A stretch of DNA of 64,000 nucleotides from CAYWMD01 sp964458575. Its GTDB lineage: Bacteria; Verrucomicrobiota; Verrucomicrobiia; Limisphaerales; JADLHS01. The notes under the pieces are model-generated. The model did not search any database. It had not been told where the DNA came from and saw only the letters and a list, made by a program, of their open reading frames with translations. Of the stretch, positions 37,523 through 46,080 are shown one piece after another (position 1 is the first letter of the stretch; each line of letters opens with the position of its first letter). The stretch is taken from positions 26,091 to 90,090 of the forward strand of contig CAYWMD010000025.1 in NCBI GenBank assembly GCA_964458575.1, given 5' to 3'. The position numbers and the translations under genes were made by a program.

Positions 37523-38842
37523 ATGATCAAGCGCCTTACCGCCCTCGCCTTCCTCGCCACCGTCGCGCTCCGCCCCTTCGCGGCGGACACACCTTCGCGC
37601 CCCAACCTCATTTTCATCCTCGCCGATGACCTGGGTATTCCCGGCATCGGCTGCTATGGCGGGGAATTCAAAACGCCGAACATTGACGCGCTGGCGGTGG
37701 GTGGCGTGCGCTTCGAGCATTGTTACGCCGCGCCGTTGTGTGCGCCGTCGCGGGCGCTGTGCATGACCGGGCGCTACGCTTTTCGCACGGGTGTGGTCAA
37801 CAACGGCACGGGTGCGGCCGCCACGCCGCAGAAAGAGGTTTGCATCGCCAAGACGCTCCAGCAGGCCGGCTACGCCACCGCCGTCGCGGGCAAGTGGCGG
37901 CAACTGAGTTATTTCACGACCAAAGCCGACGGCGCGGCGTGGGGCTTCGACGAATTTCTCATCTGGGGTGTGGGCGAAAAGGGCGACCGCTACTGGGACC
38001 CCGCCTACAACCAAAGCGGCCAGCCCCTCACCGACACCAAAGGCAAATACGGACCGGACCTGCTGCACGAATTCGTCGTGGACTTCATCCGTCGCCACCG
38101 GGACGGGCCGTTCTTCGTTTATTATCCGATGCCGCTCATTCACGCCCCGATTCTGCGCACGCCTGACTCGGCGCCGGACGCTGCCGGCAAAGCCAACCAC
38201 TACGCCGACAACATCACCTACATGGACAAGCTGGTCGGTAAACTGATCACGGAACTTGACAACCTGAAGCTCCGGGAGAAAACGATCGTGGTTTTCGTCG
38301 GCGACAACGGCAGCGTGGGCCGGCAACAGGTCAACGGCCGCATGGTGGACGGCCAAAAAGGCCGACTCAACGAAGGCGGCAGTCGGGTGCCGCTGATCGC
38401 GAACTGGCCGGGCACAACTCCAGCAGGCAGTGTGCTCAAGGATCTGGTCGATTTCAGCGACTTCTATGCGACCTTCGCCGAACTGGCCAGCGCAAAACTG
38501 CCCGTCGGCGTGAAACTCGACAGCCACAGTTTCGCGCCTCAATTGCGCGGAGCAAAAGGGAATCCGCGCGACTGGGTTTACGTGCAACTGGGCGAGCAGT
38601 GGTACGCGCGCAACGATGGTTGGAAACTCACCGGCAGCGGGGAGTTGTTCGATATGACTGATGCGCCGTTCGCGGAAACGCTGGTTGTGGCCGAAGGCCA
38701 AAACGATGCCGCCAAGGCCGCGCGCCAGAAATTGCAAAACGTGCTCGACGAATTGAACCCTGCCGCCGGCCAGACTGCGCCAACCGGGGGCGGGAGCGGG
38801 AAGAAAGCAAAGCGGAAGGCCAGGCAGGCCGCAAAGCAGTGA
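37523..38842 (+). CDS. Exported sulfatase (Cys-type)
   Basis: 439 residues with a signal peptide (MIKRLTALAFLATVALRPFAA). The formylglycine motif C-A-P-S-R starts at Cys73 in APLCAPSRALCMTGRYAF; the metal-binding start NLIFILADDLG and the VVFVGDNGS segment are in place. It cleaves sulfate esters, likely from polysaccharides; the substrate cannot be deduced. A lysine-rich C-terminal tail (KKAKRKARQAAKQ) is unusual. Its stop precedes, by 2 bp, an orphan copy of the hemG start, indicating that sulfatase and hemG were once adjacent. Confidence 0.93.
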   Translation: MIKRLTALAFLATVALRPFAADTPSRPNLIFILADDLGIPGIGCYGGEFKTPNIDALAVGGVRFEHCYAAPLCAPSRALCMTGRYAFRTGVVNNGTGAAATPQKEVCIAKTLQQAGYATAVAGKWRQLSYFTTKADGAAWGFDEFLIWGVGEKGDRYWDPAYNQSGQPLTDTKGKYGPDLLHEFVVDFIRRHRDGPFFVYYPMPLIHAPILRTPDSAPDAAGKANHYADNITYMDKLVGKLITELDNLKLREKTIVVFVGDNGSVGRQQVNGRMVDGQKGRLNEGGSRVPLIANWPGTTPAGSVLKDLVDFSDFYATFAELASAKLPVGVKLDSHSFAPQLRGAKGNPRDWVYVQLGEQWYARNDGWKLTGSGELFDMTDAPFAETLVVAEGQNDAAKAARQKLQNVLDELNPAAGQTAPTGGGSGKKAKRKARQAAKQ

Positions 38843-38844
38843 AA

Positions 38845-38898
38845 ATGAAATCCGTCGCAATCATCGGCGCCGGTATGACGGATTTGACGGCGGTGTTT
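38845..38898 (+). pseudogene. Orphan copy of the hemG 5' end
   Basis: 54 bp beginning with an ATG at 38845 that align to the first 18 codons of hemG at 39678, the first 29 bp identical and about 7 mismatches overall. The frame leaves the oxidase sequence and stops soon after. It lies between the sulfatase stop and a two-gene cassette. Confidence 0.8.
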
Positions 38899-38932
38899 GA
38901 CGCAGTTGGCCAATCGGCTAGACTTTTGGGCC

Positions 38933-39151
38933 ATGAGACAAACCGAGCAGCAGACCGAGGCCGCGTTTCGCGAGCAGTGCCGCCGCCAGATGGCCCGGCC
39001 GCTGGCACAACGGATCAAGTACGGCTTCAATCGGGTTTACCGACCGGTGCTGGATGATGCGCCGTGGCGCTCGTTTGATTCAATGGCCGAGTATCGCGAG
39101 TGGTGTGAAGCGCACTTACCAGAGTATCTCGGTTTCAAACGCGCCGCATGA
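38933..39151 (+). CDS. Small protein upstream of nucleotidyltransferase
   Basis: 72 residues (MRQTEQQTEAAFREQCRRQM start), acidic/basic and helical, with RPVLDDAPWRSFDSMAEYREWCEAHLP. No signal or membrane segment. The stop overlaps the start of the following nucleotidyltransferase gene by 4 bp (ATGA), so the two are co-translated. Pairs of a small protein and a nucleotidyltransferase of this type are typical of toxin-antitoxin-like modules; the exact family was not recognised. Confidence 0.65.
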   Translation: MRQTEQQTEAAFREQCRRQMARPLAQRIKYGFNRVYRPVLDDAPWRSFDSMAEYREWCEAHLPEYLGFKRAA

Positions 39152-39681
39152 CCGAACGCCGCGAATTCCGCCCGCTTCAAGCCGAGGAGATTGCCCACGC
39201 GTTCAGCGAGGAACAGGTGGACTACCTCTTCATCGGCAAGAGCGGCGCGATCTTGCTGGGCTATCCCGGCACAACCCAGGATGTGGACGTCTTTCCCGCC
39301 CGCTCAGCGGAGAACGGGCGACGCATCGTTGCCGCGCTGCGTAAAATTGGATTCGAAATTAATTCATCGTTGGAGCGGGAAATCGTTAACGGCAAGGATT
39401 TCGTTCAAATCAAAACTGGTCCGTTTGATGTGGACCTGGTCTTCGCGCCGGATGGGATCAAGAGTTTTGCTGAAGCCAGGGCGCGCGGATTGACGGAAGG
39501 TATTTTTCGCGTCGCCAATCTCCGCGACATCATCGCCAGCAAACGGGCCAGCGGGCGCCAAAAGGACCGGATCGAACTGCCCTTGTTGGAAAGCTTCCGC
39601 GTGGAGTATGAGAAACGACACGCTCCTGCACTGCGCTCGGCGGCAGACGTTGCAACAAAGAAACCACGCCGTAAGAAATGA
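39148..39681 (+). CDS. Nucleotidyltransferase-fold protein (DUF6036/AbiEii-like)
   Basis: 177 residues. The segment YLFIGKSGAILLGYPGTTQ followed by DVDVFP (Asp45, Asp47) and a later FDVDLVF (about 93-99) forms the three-acid site of the DNA polymerase beta-like nucleotidyltransferase fold, as in AbiEii or DUF6036 toxins and orphan nucleotidyltransferases. The C-terminal KASGRQKDRIELP matches the metal-site segment of such proteins. The gene is coupled to a small upstream partner and its stop (TGA) overlaps the hemG ATG. It could be a toxin or nucleotidyltransferase of mobile origin; function is not established. Confidence 0.75.
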   Translation: MTERREFRPLQAEEIAHAFSEEQVDYLFIGKSGAILLGYPGTTQDVDVFPARSAENGRRIVAALRKIGFEINSSLEREIVNGKDFVQIKTGPFDVDLVFAPDGIKSFAEARARGLTEGIFRVANLRDIIASKRASGRQKDRIELPLLESFRVEYEKRHAPALRSAADVATKKPRRKK

Positions 39682-41111
39682 AATCCGTCGCAATCATCGG
39701 CGCCGGCGTCACCGGGTTGACGGCGGCGTTTTACCTGAAACGCAACGGCGTCCCGGTCACCGTGTATGAAGCCAGCGGGCGCGTCGGTGGGGTGATTCAA
39801 TCGTTGCGCAAAGACGGCTACCTCGCCGAGTTCGGGCCGAACACGATTTTGGAAACCTCACCCAAGATTGCCGAGCTTGTTCGCGACGCCGGATTGCAAC
39901 CACGGCGGCTCGATCCTGATCCGAAGGCGGAGGCGCGCTACGTCGTGCGCTATAAGCGGCCCATCGCCATGCCTGGTTCGCCGCTGGGATTTTTTACGAC
40001 GGAGCTGTTCACGCGCAAAGCCAAACTGGCCGTGTTGCGTGAGCCATTCATCAAACCACGGCGTGATGGCGTGGAGGAAAGCATCGCGCAGTTCGTGGTG
40101 CGCCGGTTCAATCAGGAATTTCTCGATCACGCGATTGATGCGCTGGTGGCGGGGATATACGCGGGCGATCCCTACAAACTATCCGTCACCCACGCATTTC
40201 CGAAGTTGAAGGCGCTGGAGGACAATTACGGCTCGATGATCAAAGGCCAGATCTTCGGCGCCCGCGCCCGCAAGAAGAGTGGCGAGGTGGCGAAGGACCG
40301 CGCACCGAAGTTTTCATTCGATGAAGGCTTGCAGGTTCTGACGGACACGCTGGCGGCGCGGCTTGGCGACGCGGTGAAGTTGAATACTGCCGTCACGAAA
40401 CTAACACAAACCGCAGAGGGTTGGCGCGTGTCGGCAGCCAGTGACGAGTTCGAACATTCAGCGGTGATTTTCTGCGGGACGGCGCACCGTTTGGCGGAAT
40501 TGGAACTGCGTAGGACAGGCGTCGCGCCTGTCTCGAATGTTTCGGAAAAGAACGGAGACAGGCGCGACGCCTGTCCTACGCTCTCCGCGTTTTCCGAAAT
40601 CCGCTATCCGCCCGTGGCCAGCGTGGTGCTGGGCTTCCGCCGCGAGGACGTGGCGCATCCGTGCGAGGGCTTCGGCATGTTGATTCCGAGAATCGAGGGG
40701 TTCAAAATCCTCGGCACGATTTTTTCGTCGTCGCTGTTTCCCAACCGCGCGCCGGCCGGCCATCTCACGCTCACCAGTTACATCGGTGGCGAGCGGTATC
40801 CGGATCTGGCGTTGTTGCCGCCCGACAAGCTTTACGAGGTCGTGTGCGAAGATTTGCGAGTGTTGCTCGGCGTGTGCGGCAGGCCGACGTTCCAGAATTG
40901 CGTGCTCTACCCCAAGGCCATCCCGCAATACAACGTCGGCTACGGGCGCCATCGAGACTTGATGAAGGAAGTCGAAGCCAAAGCGCCCGGCCTGTTCCTC
41001 GCCGGCCATTATCGCGATGGCGTTTCGTTGAGCGATTCGATTGTGTCGGGTTGCAAGGTGGCGGAGCGCGTCGAAAAGCACGTTCGTTCAGATCCAACCG
41101 CGAAACCCTGA
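39678..41111 (+). CDS. hemG: Protoporphyrinogen oxidase with in-frame palindrome insert
   Basis: FAD-dependent oxidase converting protoporphyrinogen IX to protoporphyrin IX (HemY-type oxygen-dependent oxidase by family). 477 residues. N-terminal FAD motif IIGAGVTGLTAAFYLKRNG, then VYEASGRVGGVIQS, GYLAEFGPNTI, DALVAGIYAGDPYKLS, and a C-terminal GLFLAGHYRDGVSLSDSIVSG. Residues about 277-302 are read from R3 arms (40508-40581), an insert absent from other oxidases to my knowledge, between the FAD-domain strand AELEL and FSEIRYPPVASV. The gene is followed by the efflux operon in the opposite direction. The 5' end is duplicated at 38845. Confidence 0.92.
   Translation: MKSVAIIGAGVTGLTAAFYLKRNGVPVTVYEASGRVGGVIQSLRKDGYLAEFGPNTILETSPKIAELVRDAGLQPRRLDPDPKAEARYVVRYKRPIAMPGSPLGFFTTELFTRKAKLAVLREPFIKPRRDGVEESIAQFVVRRFNQEFLDHAIDALVAGIYAGDPYKLSVTHAFPKLKALEDNYGSMIKGQIFGARARKKSGEVAKDRAPKFSFDEGLQVLTDTLAARLGDAVKLNTAVTKLTQTAEGWRVSAASDEFEHSAVIFCGTAHRLAELELRRTGVAPVSNVSEKNGDRRDACPTLSAFSEIRYPPVASVVLGFRREDVAHPCEGFGMLIPRIEGFKILGTIFSSSLFPNRAPAGHLTLTSYIGGERYPDLALLPPDKLYEVVCEDLRVLLGVCGRPTFQNCVLYPKAIPQYNVGYGRHRDLMKEVEAKAPGLFLAGHYRDGVSLSDSIVSGCKVAERVEKHVRSDPTAKP
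40508..40581. repeat. R3 inverted repeat inside hemG (perfect 27-nt arms)
   Basis: Arms at 40508-40534 and 40555-40581 are exact reverse complements with a 20-nt loop and match the intergenic R3 at 34657-34790. The element is translated in frame within the oxidase (about 26 residues). Confidence 0.95.
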
Positions 41112-41135
41112 CCTGCGGGCCACGTAAAAGTCGTA

Positions 41136-42584
41136 TCAATCGCGGCGAGGCTTCTCCGGCGAATCAGTCATGGCGGTGGCAGTGGGCTTCTCTGCCGATT
41201 GCCAGCCGCCGCCCAGCACGGCGTAAAGCCGGACCTGGCTGGAGAGTTTTTCCAGGCGGAGGAAAACGAGGACCTGTTGCGCCGCAAACAAGGATCGTTG
41301 CGCGTCCAGCACGCCAAAGTAATTGTCAATTCCCTTGTCGAAACGGGAGTTGGCCAGGCGATAGGTTTCGGCCAACGCATGGACCAGCGACTCTTGCGCG
41401 GAAACCTGCTGCTCCACGGTGCCGCGGATGGCGAGCGCGTCGGACACTTCGCGGAAGGCGCTTTGGATCGCTTTCTCATATTGGGTCACGGCGATTTCGC
41501 GTTGCACTTTCGCGGCTTTGTAAGCCGACCAGGTGCGCGCGTCGAAGATCGGCATGACAATCTGCGGTGCGTAATTCCACGCGCCGGAACCGGCCTTGAA
41601 CAAACCGGAAAGCTCATCGCTCGCCGTGCCGATGGCCGCGGTCAGCGAGATGCGCGGGAAAAACGCTGCGCGCGCGGCACCGATGTCGGCGTTGGCAGCC
41701 TTCAAAAGATTCTCGGCTTGCAGCACGTCCGGCCGGAGCAACAGAACCTCGGACGAAACGCCGGCGCTGATTTCCCGAAGCGGAGCGACTTCGCTCAACT
41801 CCGTCGGCAAGGGTTCGCCGCCACTGGTCGTGCCCAACAGCAGGTTCAAAGCATTTTGATCTTTCGCCACTTGTTGCGTGTAGATGGCGACGTCGCGGCG
41901 TGCCACGTCGAGCGGCGTTTGGGCGCGGAACAAATCCAATTCGTTCACCAGCTGGAGGTCGAAGCGCCGTTTGACCAGAACGTAGGCCGCTTGCTGTGTT
42001 TTCTCGGTGGTCTGCGCCAGCTTCAGGTTTTCCTGATCGGCAACCAGTGCCAGATACGCGTCGGCCACCGAGGAAACCAGCAGGATTTGCGCGCTGCGAC
42101 GCGCCTGCTCCGTGGCCAGGTATTCCTCGAGGGCGCGGTCTTTCAGGCTGCGGATGCGACCGAAGAAATCAATTTCCCAGGAGGCAACACCGAGGTTCGC
42201 GTCGTAACGCTCGACGGTCTGGCGTTTGCCGCTGTTGGCCAGATCGCCCGGGATGCTGGTTTTGCCGCCGCCGCCGTTGGCGTTGACCACGGGAAACAAC
42301 TCGGCCCGCTGGATGCCGTAGAGCGCGCGGGCGCGTTCGACATTCAATGCGGCAATCCGCAGATCGCGATTGTTGGTGAGCGCGAGGCTGATGAGTTGTT
42401 GCAGCTTGGGATCGGTGAAGAAATCCTGCCACGCGGGCAGTTGAGGATCGAGCGCTGTGGGTTGAGAGTCGTAGGCCGGGCCGGTCGGCCACTTGGCCGG
42501 AACAGGAGCGGCCGGGCGGCTGTATTTCGGCGTCATGGTGCAGCCGGCTCCGATCAGCGCGAGGCTCATCAGGAGAAAAATCAT
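41136..42584 (-). CDS. Outer-membrane efflux lipoprotein (TolC/OprM family)
   Basis: 482 residues from ATG 42584, with a lipobox in MSLALIGAGC (Cys about residue 15). It belongs to the NodT subfamily, trimeric channels that complete RND efflux pumps. Seen: LPAWQDFFTDPKLQQLISLALTNNRDLRIAALN, the repeated helix-barrel layout, and a second repeat with LLLRPDVLQAENLL. The open frame extends upstream through R1 repeats, but that part is spurious. It is the third gene of the RND operon, following a gap of about 290 bp. Confidence 0.93.
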   Translation of the reverse strand: MIFLLMSLALIGAGCTMTPKYSRPAAPVPAKWPTGPAYDSQPTALDPQLPAWQDFFTDPKLQQLISLALTNNRDLRIAALNVERARALYGIQRAELFPVVNANGGGGKTSIPGDLANSGKRQTVERYDANLGVASWEIDFFGRIRSLKDRALEEYLATEQARRSAQILLVSSVADAYLALVADQENLKLAQTTEKTQQAAYVLVKRRFDLQLVNELDLFRAQTPLDVARRDVAIYTQQVAKDQNALNLLLGTTSGGEPLPTELSEVAPLREISAGVSSEVLLLRPDVLQAENLLKAANADIGAARAAFFPRISLTAAIGTASDELSGLFKAGSGAWNYAPQIVMPIFDARTWSAYKAAKVQREIAVTQYEKAIQSAFREVSDALAIRGTVEQQVSAQESLVHALAETYRLANSRFDKGIDNYFGVLDAQRSLFAAQQVLVFLRLEKLSSQVRLYAVLGGGWQSAEKPTATAMTDSPEKPRRD

Positions 42585-42873
42585 CCGAATAAAGAATCCG
42601 TGGTTTGGAATCACAAATCGTCCGCCCGCGCGCTTAAAGGCGACCGATTCTCCCTCACCCTGACCCTCTCCCGCTGGGAGAGGGAACAGCCGTTGTTCGT
42701 CTCCGGCGGAATGAAGATTTTCCGGCAAGCTCCATCGCTCAACACTCCGCAACCCGGACGGCGATTCTCCCTCTCCCAGCGGGAGAGGGCCGGGGTGAGG
42801 GAGAGTTGCCCTGCGATGAGCCACACGCGGATTTGTTCGCAATGTCGAGAATGCAACGGCTTTGGCTTTCATG
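42585..42873. repeat. R1 palindrome pair in the efflux operon gap
   Basis: Two R1 copies in opposite orientation at 42648-42687 and 42765-42807, between the RND gene stop (42874) and the outer-membrane gene start (42584). They may reduce read-through to the third gene or act as mRNA-stabilising hairpins. Confidence 0.85.
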
Positions 42874-45800
42874 TTACGTCACCTCCGGCGTTGGAGTGAG
42901 GGCAGGCGTTTGGGCGACGGGCTTGCGGCGTTTGGCAAAGGTTTTCTCGATCATGACGAAGAACAGCGGAGCGAAGATGGTCACCAGAAAGGTCGAGGTC
43001 ACCACGCCGCCCACGACCGCGATGCCGATGGCTTTTTGCGCACCGGCCCCGGCCCCGTGCGCCAGCGCCAGGGGCAGCACGCCGAAGCCGAAGGCCAGCG
43101 AGGTCATGATGATGGGACGCAACCGCAGCTTGGCGCCTTCCAGTGTGGCTTCCGCCAGGCCCATGCCTTCCTCCACGCGCGCCTTGGCAAATTGCACGAT
43201 CAGGATCGCGTTCTTCGTCGTTAAGCCGAGTGTGGTGAGCAGTCCGATTTGGAAATACACGTCGTTGGGCAACCCGGCGAGACTGGTGGCGATCATTCCG
43301 CCGATGGCGCCCAACGGCAGCGTCAGCAGAATGGAGATGGGAATCGGCCAGCTTTCATACAACGCCGCCAGGCAAAGGAAAATCACGAGCACGGAAAAGG
43401 CATACAGCGGCGCGGTTTGCGCGCCGGCCTGCCGTTCCTGATAGGAAAGCCCCTGCCAGTCGAAACCGATTCCCTGCGGCAGTTTCGTCACGAAACTTTC
43501 CATCGCCGCCATCGCTTCGCCGGAACTCCGGCCGGGAGCGGATTCGCCGAGGAGGTTCAAGGACGGAAAACCGTTGAACCGTTCCAACTTCGGCGAACCC
43601 GTAGTCCAATGTCCCGAGGCAAACGAGGAAAACGGCACCATCTTTCCGGCCGTGTTGCGCACGTAAAGTTTCTCCAGGTCCTGCGGCAACATCCGGTAAG
43701 GCGCGTCGGCCTGGGCAAAGACGCGTTTGACGCGACCGCCTTGAATGAAGTCGTTGACGTACGCGCTTCCAAAAGCCGACGAGATCGTGTCGTGGATGGC
43801 CGAGATGGGTGCGCCCAGCGCGCCGGCTTTTTCCCAATCCACATCCACCCGATATTCGGGCACGTCTTCGAGGCCGTTGGGGCGGACCTTGGTCAACGCC
43901 GGGTCTCTGGTCGCCATGCCGAGGAGCATGTTGCGGGCTTCCATGAGTTTGGCGTGCCCCAGCCCGCCGCGGTCGAGCAACTGAAAATCGAAGCCCTTCG
44001 CCTGACCCAGTTCAAACACCGCGGGCGGCGCGAAGGCGAACACCATGGCGTTGCGCAGTTTGGAGAACCTCGCTGTGGCCCGGGCCGCAATGGCGGTGAC
44101 CTTCAGGTCCGACCGGTTGCGCAAGTCCCAGTCCTTGAGCCGAATGAAAGCCAGCCCCGCGTTCTGTCCCCGGCCCGAGAAACTGATGCCCGAAACCGTC
44201 ATGATGGATTCGACGGCGTCTTTCTCGTCGTTCACGAAATAATCTTTGACGCCAGCCAGGACCTGTTTGGTTTGTTCGAGCGTCGCATTGGCGGGAAGCA
44301 GCGTCATCACCATCATGATTCCCTGGTCTTCGTCCGGCAGGTAAGCTGTGGGCATGCGGTGGAACAGGAAAGCCATCGCGCCGACAATCAGGATGAAGAC
44401 GACGCCATAGCGCAACTTCTTTGCGAGCGAATGCCCGACCAGCGTCAGATACCGTTCACGCGCTTTGTAAAATAGCCGGTCAAACCATCGGAAGAACGGT
44501 CGCAAGAACCAGATGCCGCCCTCGGCGGGTTGATGCCCCTTGGGCACGGGCTTCAAAAACGAGGCGCAGAGCACCGGCGTCAGGATCAAGGCAACCAAAA
44601 CGGAAAGCAGCATCGCGGCTATGATCGTGACCGAAAACTGCCGGTAAATGACGCCGGTCGAGCCGCTGAAAAATGCCATCGGCCCGAACACCGCCGAGAG
44701 CACCAACCCGATGCCAATCAACGCCGGGGTGATTTGATCCATGGATTTGCGCGTCGCCTCAAACGGCGAGAGTCCTTCCTCGCTCATGATGCGCTCGACG
44801 TTTTCAACGACCACGATGGCGTCGTCCACGAGCAGCCCGATTGCCAGCACCATGGCGAACATCGTCAGCATGTTGATGGAGAAGCCGAAGATTCCGAGCA
44901 CCGCAAACGTTCCGAGAATCACCACCGGCACGGCGATGGTTGGAATCAAGGTGGCCCGCATGTTGCCCATGAAGAGATACATGACGAGGAACACGAGGAT
45001 GATCGCCTCGATGAGCGTTTTGACGACTTCGTTGATCGCCACCCGCACGAACGGCGTGGTGTCGTAGGGATAAACGACCTTCATGCCGGCCGGGAAAAAC
45101 CGGCTCATCTCGGCCAGTTTATTCCGGACGTTGTCGGCGGTTTCGAGGGCGTTCGCGCCAGCGGCCTGCCGGATGGCCATCGCGGAGGAAGGCTTGCCGT
45201 TGCCGATGGATGGCCCGCGATTGTAATAGGCCACAATGTCGTAGGTGTCCGTTCCCATCTCCGCCCGGCCCACGTCCCGAATGCGGACCACGGAGCCGTC
45301 CGGGTTGGTGCGCAATGGAATGTTGGCAAATTCATCGGGCGTCTTGAGCAGGCTTTGAACGATGATGGCGGCATTGAGCCGCTGGCCTTCAACCGCCGGC
45401 GCCCCGCCGAACTGCCCGGCGGACACCTCCACATTGTAGGCCCGTAGCGCGGCGACCACGTCCTGCATCGTCATCTGATAATCGGTCAGCTTGTCGGGAT
45501 TGATCCAAATGCGCATGGCGTACTGGCCGCCGAAGATCTCGACCTCGCCGACCCCCGGCACGCGTGACAGCACTTTCTCCAGGTTGGATTGGGCGTAGTC
45601 GCGCAGGTCGTCTCCGTCCATGCTCCCGTCCTCGGAGATCAGGCCCACGATCATGAGCCAGTTCCGGGTGCTCTTGCTGACTTTGACGCCGGCGCGCTGC
45701 ACCACCTCGGGCAGGCTGGCCATGGCGAGCTGAAGTTTGTTTTGCACCTGCGCCCAGGCCAGGTCGGGATCAGTGCCCGGGGCAAATGTCAGTTCAACGC

Positions 45801-46068
45801 GTGAAGCTCCGGAGGAATCGCTGGTGGCCGAGAGGTAAAGCATCTTGTCGAACCCGGTCATTTTCTGCTCGATGATTTGGGTGACGCTGTTCTCGACGGT
45901 CTCGGCCGATGCACCGGGATAAAAAGCCTGGATGGCGATGGACGGCGGCGCGATGGGCGGATACTGCGAGATGGGCAGGAAGTGAATCGCCAGGCAGCCC
46001 GCCACCATCAGGATGATGGCGATGACCCAGGCGAACACCGGCCGTGTGAGAAAGAATCGGGATAACAT
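42874..46068 (-). CDS. RND multidrug efflux transporter (HAE1/AcrB family)
   Basis: 1064-residue inner-membrane pump with 12 membrane helices and two large periplasmic loops. Seen: start MLSRFFLTRPVFAWVIAIIL, YPPIAPPSIAIQAFYPGAS, proton-relay aspartates in LAIGLLVDDAIVVVENVERI (about 400-419), GPMAFFSGSTGVIYRQFSVT, and LGLTTKNAILIVQFAKAR (the second-half relay Lys). Length and motif order fit AcrB/MexB. It exports hydrophobic compounds using the proton gradient. Preceded by the membrane-fusion protein with 12 bp between. Confidence 0.96.
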   Translation of the reverse strand: MLSRFFLTRPVFAWVIAIILMVAGCLAIHFLPISQYPPIAPPSIAIQAFYPGASAETVENSVTQIIEQKMTGFDKMLYLSATSDSSGASRVELTFAPGTDPDLAWAQVQNKLQLAMASLPEVVQRAGVKVSKSTRNWLMIVGLISEDGSMDGDDLRDYAQSNLEKVLSRVPGVGEVEIFGGQYAMRIWINPDKLTDYQMTMQDVVAALRAYNVEVSAGQFGGAPAVEGQRLNAAIIVQSLLKTPDEFANIPLRTNPDGSVVRIRDVGRAEMGTDTYDIVAYYNRGPSIGNGKPSSAMAIRQAAGANALETADNVRNKLAEMSRFFPAGMKVVYPYDTTPFVRVAINEVVKTLIEAIILVFLVMYLFMGNMRATLIPTIAVPVVILGTFAVLGIFGFSINMLTMFAMVLAIGLLVDDAIVVVENVERIMSEEGLSPFEATRKSMDQITPALIGIGLVLSAVFGPMAFFSGSTGVIYRQFSVTIIAAMLLSVLVALILTPVLCASFLKPVPKGHQPAEGGIWFLRPFFRWFDRLFYKARERYLTLVGHSLAKKLRYGVVFILIVGAMAFLFHRMPTAYLPDEDQGIMMVMTLLPANATLEQTKQVLAGVKDYFVNDEKDAVESIMTVSGISFSGRGQNAGLAFIRLKDWDLRNRSDLKVTAIAARATARFSKLRNAMVFAFAPPAVFELGQAKGFDFQLLDRGGLGHAKLMEARNMLLGMATRDPALTKVRPNGLEDVPEYRVDVDWEKAGALGAPISAIHDTISSAFGSAYVNDFIQGGRVKRVFAQADAPYRMLPQDLEKLYVRNTAGKMVPFSSFASGHWTTGSPKLERFNGFPSLNLLGESAPGRSSGEAMAAMESFVTKLPQGIGFDWQGLSYQERQAGAQTAPLYAFSVLVIFLCLAALYESWPIPISILLTLPLGAIGGMIATSLAGLPNDVYFQIGLLTTLGLTTKNAILIVQFAKARVEEGMGLAEATLEGAKLRLRPIIMTSLAFGFGVLPLALAHGAGAGAQKAIGIAVVGGVVTSTFLVTIFAPLFFVMIEKTFAKRRKPVAQTPALTPTPEVT

Positions 46069-46080
46069 GGCGTGCCTTGC

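Noticed and set aside
38845..38932. A short gene beginning at the hemG-like ATG after the sulfatase
   Set aside because: Only about 18 codons match the oxidase and the frame then diverges; treated as a fragment.
42585..42872. N-terminal extension of the outer-membrane efflux protein
   Set aside because: It consists of translated R1 repeats, and the lipoprotein signal begins at 42584.
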